Assembly: GCA_007118445.1 (NCBI GenBank)
Contig: SKRP01000110.1
Location: forward strand, 1 to 7,295
DNA from: Natronohydrobacter sp.
GTDB taxonomy: Bacteria > Pseudomonadota > Alphaproteobacteria > Rhodobacterales > Rhodobacteraceae
Reading direction: 5' to 3'
Length of the DNA stretch: 7,295 bases
The stretch's first letter is position 1. Every line of letters starts with the position of its first letter. Below are positions 6,043 to 7,295 of this stretch, one piece after another. The notes below the pieces were generated by a model that ran no database searches, had not been told where the DNA came from, and saw only the letters and a program-made list of their open reading frames with translations. A program made the position numbers and the translations under genes.

Positions 6043-7180
6043 GGCGTTTTTCACCTCGATCCCGGCGATGATCCTGACCACCGGGCTGCTGGTCGGGCTG
6101 TCAGGCGCGCTGCTGGGCAGTTTCCTGATCCTGCGCGGCGCGGCCATGCTGACCGATGCGATCAGCCATGCCATCGTTCTGGGCATTGTCACGGTCTGGC
6201 TGCTGACCGGCCATCTGAGCGGCCCGGTGCAGCTGGCAGGCGCGGTCGTCACCGGGCTGGTCACAGTCGCGCTGACCCAGCTTGTCCACAGCACCCGGCT
6301 GGTGCGGATGGATGCGGCCATCGGACTGGTCTTTCCGGCCATGTTCGCGCTCGGGGTGCTGCTGATCAACCTCAATGCGCGCAACCTGCATCTGGATGTC
6401 GATGCCGTGCTGCTGGGCGAAATCGCCTTTGTCTGGATCGACACTGTGCAGGTGCTGGGCCAGCCGGTGCCGGTGGCAACGCTGGCGCTGGCGGCTGTCT
6501 TCGTGGTCAATCTGGGCTTTGTCACCCTGTTCTGGAAAGAACTGAAACTTGGTATTTTCGACCCGGCACTGGCCACAGCGCTCGGTTTCGCGCCGGGGCT
6601 GCTGTTCTATGCCCTGCTCGCACTCACCTCGGTCACGGCTGTTGCGAGTTTCGAGGCCGTGGGCGCGATCCTTTTCATCGCTTTCGTGATCACGCCCCCT
6701 GCCACCGCCTTTCTGCTGACCCGCCGCTTGCTGCCGATGGTGCTGATCGCTGTGGCGCTGGCGGCGTTGTCCTGCGTCTCGGGCTATGCGCTGGCGATCC
6801 TGTGGGATGTGAATATCGGGGCAATGATGGCCGTGATGAGCGGCACTTTCTTCGTGGCCGCGATGGTGTTCAGCCCGGTGGACGGGATGCTGACCCGCCA
6901 TGCCCGCAAACAGCAGGACGCGCGCAGGATCGACAGCCTGACGCTGATTCTGCATCTGGCCGGGCAGCAGGACGGGGACGACAGCAACCATGCCGCCCTG
7001 ATGGCCGATCTGGGCTGGTCCGACGACCGCCTGCGCGCGGCCTTGCGCCGGGGGCAGGAGGACGGCCTGATCCTGCGCCGACCCGATGCGGCGACAGGAC
7101 AGCCCGGCGTGCAGCTGACCGCTGCCGGACATGCCCGCGCAAACAGCCTGCCGCGACAATTTTCCGCAGTTGCAAAATAA
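6035..7180 (+). CDS. ABC-3 family metal permease 2 with C-terminal winged-helix-like tail
   Basis: This is the second ABC-3 permease (TroD/MntD type), paralogous to permease 1 and the likely other half of the channel. It has 381 residues with a membrane core at about 10-283. TDAISHAIVLGIV (40-52) repeats the Asp41/His45 gate pair. NLHLDVDAVLLGEIAFVW (117-134) is the TroD-class hallmark and is missing from permease 1. FWKELKLGIFDPALATALG (166-184) is the ATPase-coupling segment. A basic linker (RHARKQQDARR, 288-298) leads to a soluble tail, 299-372: SLTLILHLAG, then NHAALMADLGWSDDRLRAAL (318-337), a helix-turn-helix-like stretch, then LIL and VQLTAAGHARA (359-369), like a wing and final helix. 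TroD/MntD proteins commonly end soon after the last membrane segment, so this tail is notable. The gene overlaps permease 1 by 8 bases and is the last of the operon. Its stop codon lies inside a second operator-like palindrome. Confidence 0.94.
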   Translation: MLEAFFTSIPAMILTTGLLVGLSGALLGSFLILRGAAMLTDAISHAIVLGIVTVWLLTGHLSGPVQLAGAVVTGLVTVALTQLVHSTRLVRMDAAIGLVFPAMFALGVLLINLNARNLHLDVDAVLLGEIAFVWIDTVQVLGQPVPVATLALAAVFVVNLGFVTLFWKELKLGIFDPALATALGFAPGLLFYALLALTSVTAVASFEAVGAILFIAFVITPPATAFLLTRRLLPMVLIAVALAALSCVSGYALAILWDVNIGAMMAVMSGTFFVAAMVFSPVDGMLTRHARKQQDARRIDSLTLILHLAGQQDGDDSNHAALMADLGWSDDRLRAALRRGQEDGLILRRPDAATGQPGVQLTAAGHARANSLPRQFSAVAK

Positions 7181-7194
7181 TTTTCATTTGGAAA
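7170..7194. promoter_or_regulatory. Second Fur-superfamily-like operator, overlapping the operon's stop codon
   Basis: Centred on T7182, the core 7173-7191 matches the upstream operator (3178-3196) at 14 of 19 bases, including the blocks AATAATT and TCATTTG. Its own symmetry is weaker: 8 of 12 arm pairs are complementary. It spans the TAA stop (7178-7180) and touches a candidate -35 at 7188, so it is placed to control the next gene. It could also be a chance AT-rich stretch at a gene end, but the similarity to the first site in G/C-rich DNA argues against that. Confidence 0.5.
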
Positions 7195-7216
7195 TGATGC
7201 CTGTGCTTGGTAAGGT
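7188..7216 (+). promoter_or_regulatory. Candidate promoter for the gene at the right edge
   Basis: TTGGAA (7188-7193) and TAAGGT (7211-7216) are separated by exactly 17 bases, followed by a 23-base gap to the ATG at 7240. The -35 overlaps the second operator-like palindrome. Both hexamers are imperfect, so this is a reasonable but unproven promoter. Confidence 0.45.
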
Positions 7217-7239
7217 GCGGAAACTCTGGAAAGTGACCC

Positions 7240-7295
7240 ATGGTGCCACACCCGAAGACATCTCTGCGAAAATTCGAGAAATCCCTGCCCATTGC
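7240..7295 (+). CDS. Start of an unidentified gene, possibly a MarR-family regulator (cut by window edge)
   Basis: An ATG at 7240 with GGAAAG 7 bases upstream opens a frame of 18 complete codons to the window end: MVPHPKTSLRKFEKSLPI. The basic start followed by a LRKFEKSLPI-type segment resembles the N-termini of HpaR-like MarR regulators, which often begin with a short variable tail and a similar F-E-x-S-L-P motif. That identification comes from memory of a few residues and is weak. The candidate promoter and operator-like site just upstream support a gene starting here. Confidence 0.4.
   Translation, partial: MVPHPKTSLRKFEKSLPI

Noticed and set aside
4810..6576. Minus-strand 588-codon open frame across the two permease genes
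   Set aside because: Its composition (His/Gln/Arg/Ala-rich, no domain) is typical of antisense shadows in G/C-rich DNA. The plus-strand frames have clear ABC-3 motifs.
6101..7159. Minus-strand 352-codon open frame antisense to permease 2
   Set aside because: It is extremely rich in Gln, His and Arg and has no domain; it is a shadow of the membrane protein.
3226..7180. Reading the operon as a dedicated Zn importer (znuABC)
   Set aside because: There are two permeases instead of one, no His-rich ZnuA loop, and a TroA-like ligand set. Zn is still possible as a substrate, but the Znu name is not supported.

Overview
The window is GC-rich chromosomal DNA from an alphaproteobacterium, most likely of the Rhodobacteraceae type. 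This rests on the MurB/Ddl sequences, a GapR (DUF2312) protein, the tRNA and promoter style, and strong third-position G/C use. Lineage is inferred from protein and motif recall, not from a search.

Left part (1-1769, all minus strand): a tRNA-Thr(UGU) gene, then murB, then the N-terminal two thirds of ddl, which runs off the left edge. murB-ddl is the usual order in the division and cell wall (dcw) cluster. Here the tRNA gene, not murC or a small spacer gene, lies just upstream of murB.

Middle part (1944-3083): a plus-strand gene for a 291-residue protein. It looks like a sulfotransferase-fold protein whose nucleotide-binding loop has decayed. It converges, with a 6-base gap, on a minus-strand gapR gene for an 85-residue nucleoid-associated protein.

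Right part (3160-7180, plus strand): a compact four-gene ABC importer operon for Mn2+/Zn2+/Fe2+-type metals, of the Tro/Mnt/Sit class. In order it holds a periplasmic binding protein (TTG start, TroA-like H-H-H-D ligand set), an ATPase, and two paralogous membrane permeases. Both permeases have soluble C-terminal tails that resemble winged helices. The genes overlap or nearly abut (4-base overlap, 1-base gap, 8-base overlap). The binding protein would capture the metal in the periplasm, the two permeases would form the channel as a heterodimer, and the ATPase would drive uptake.

A 29-base imperfect palindrome of Fur-superfamily style covers the -10 side of the operon promoter. A near-copy (14 of 19 core bases) covers the stop codon of the last permease gene, just before a plausible promoter and start of another gene that runs off the right edge. 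The most interesting points are this pair of operators bracketing the operon, the tails on both permeases, and the degenerate sulfotransferase-like protein. I found no mobile element, CRISPR array or clearly new multi-gene system.
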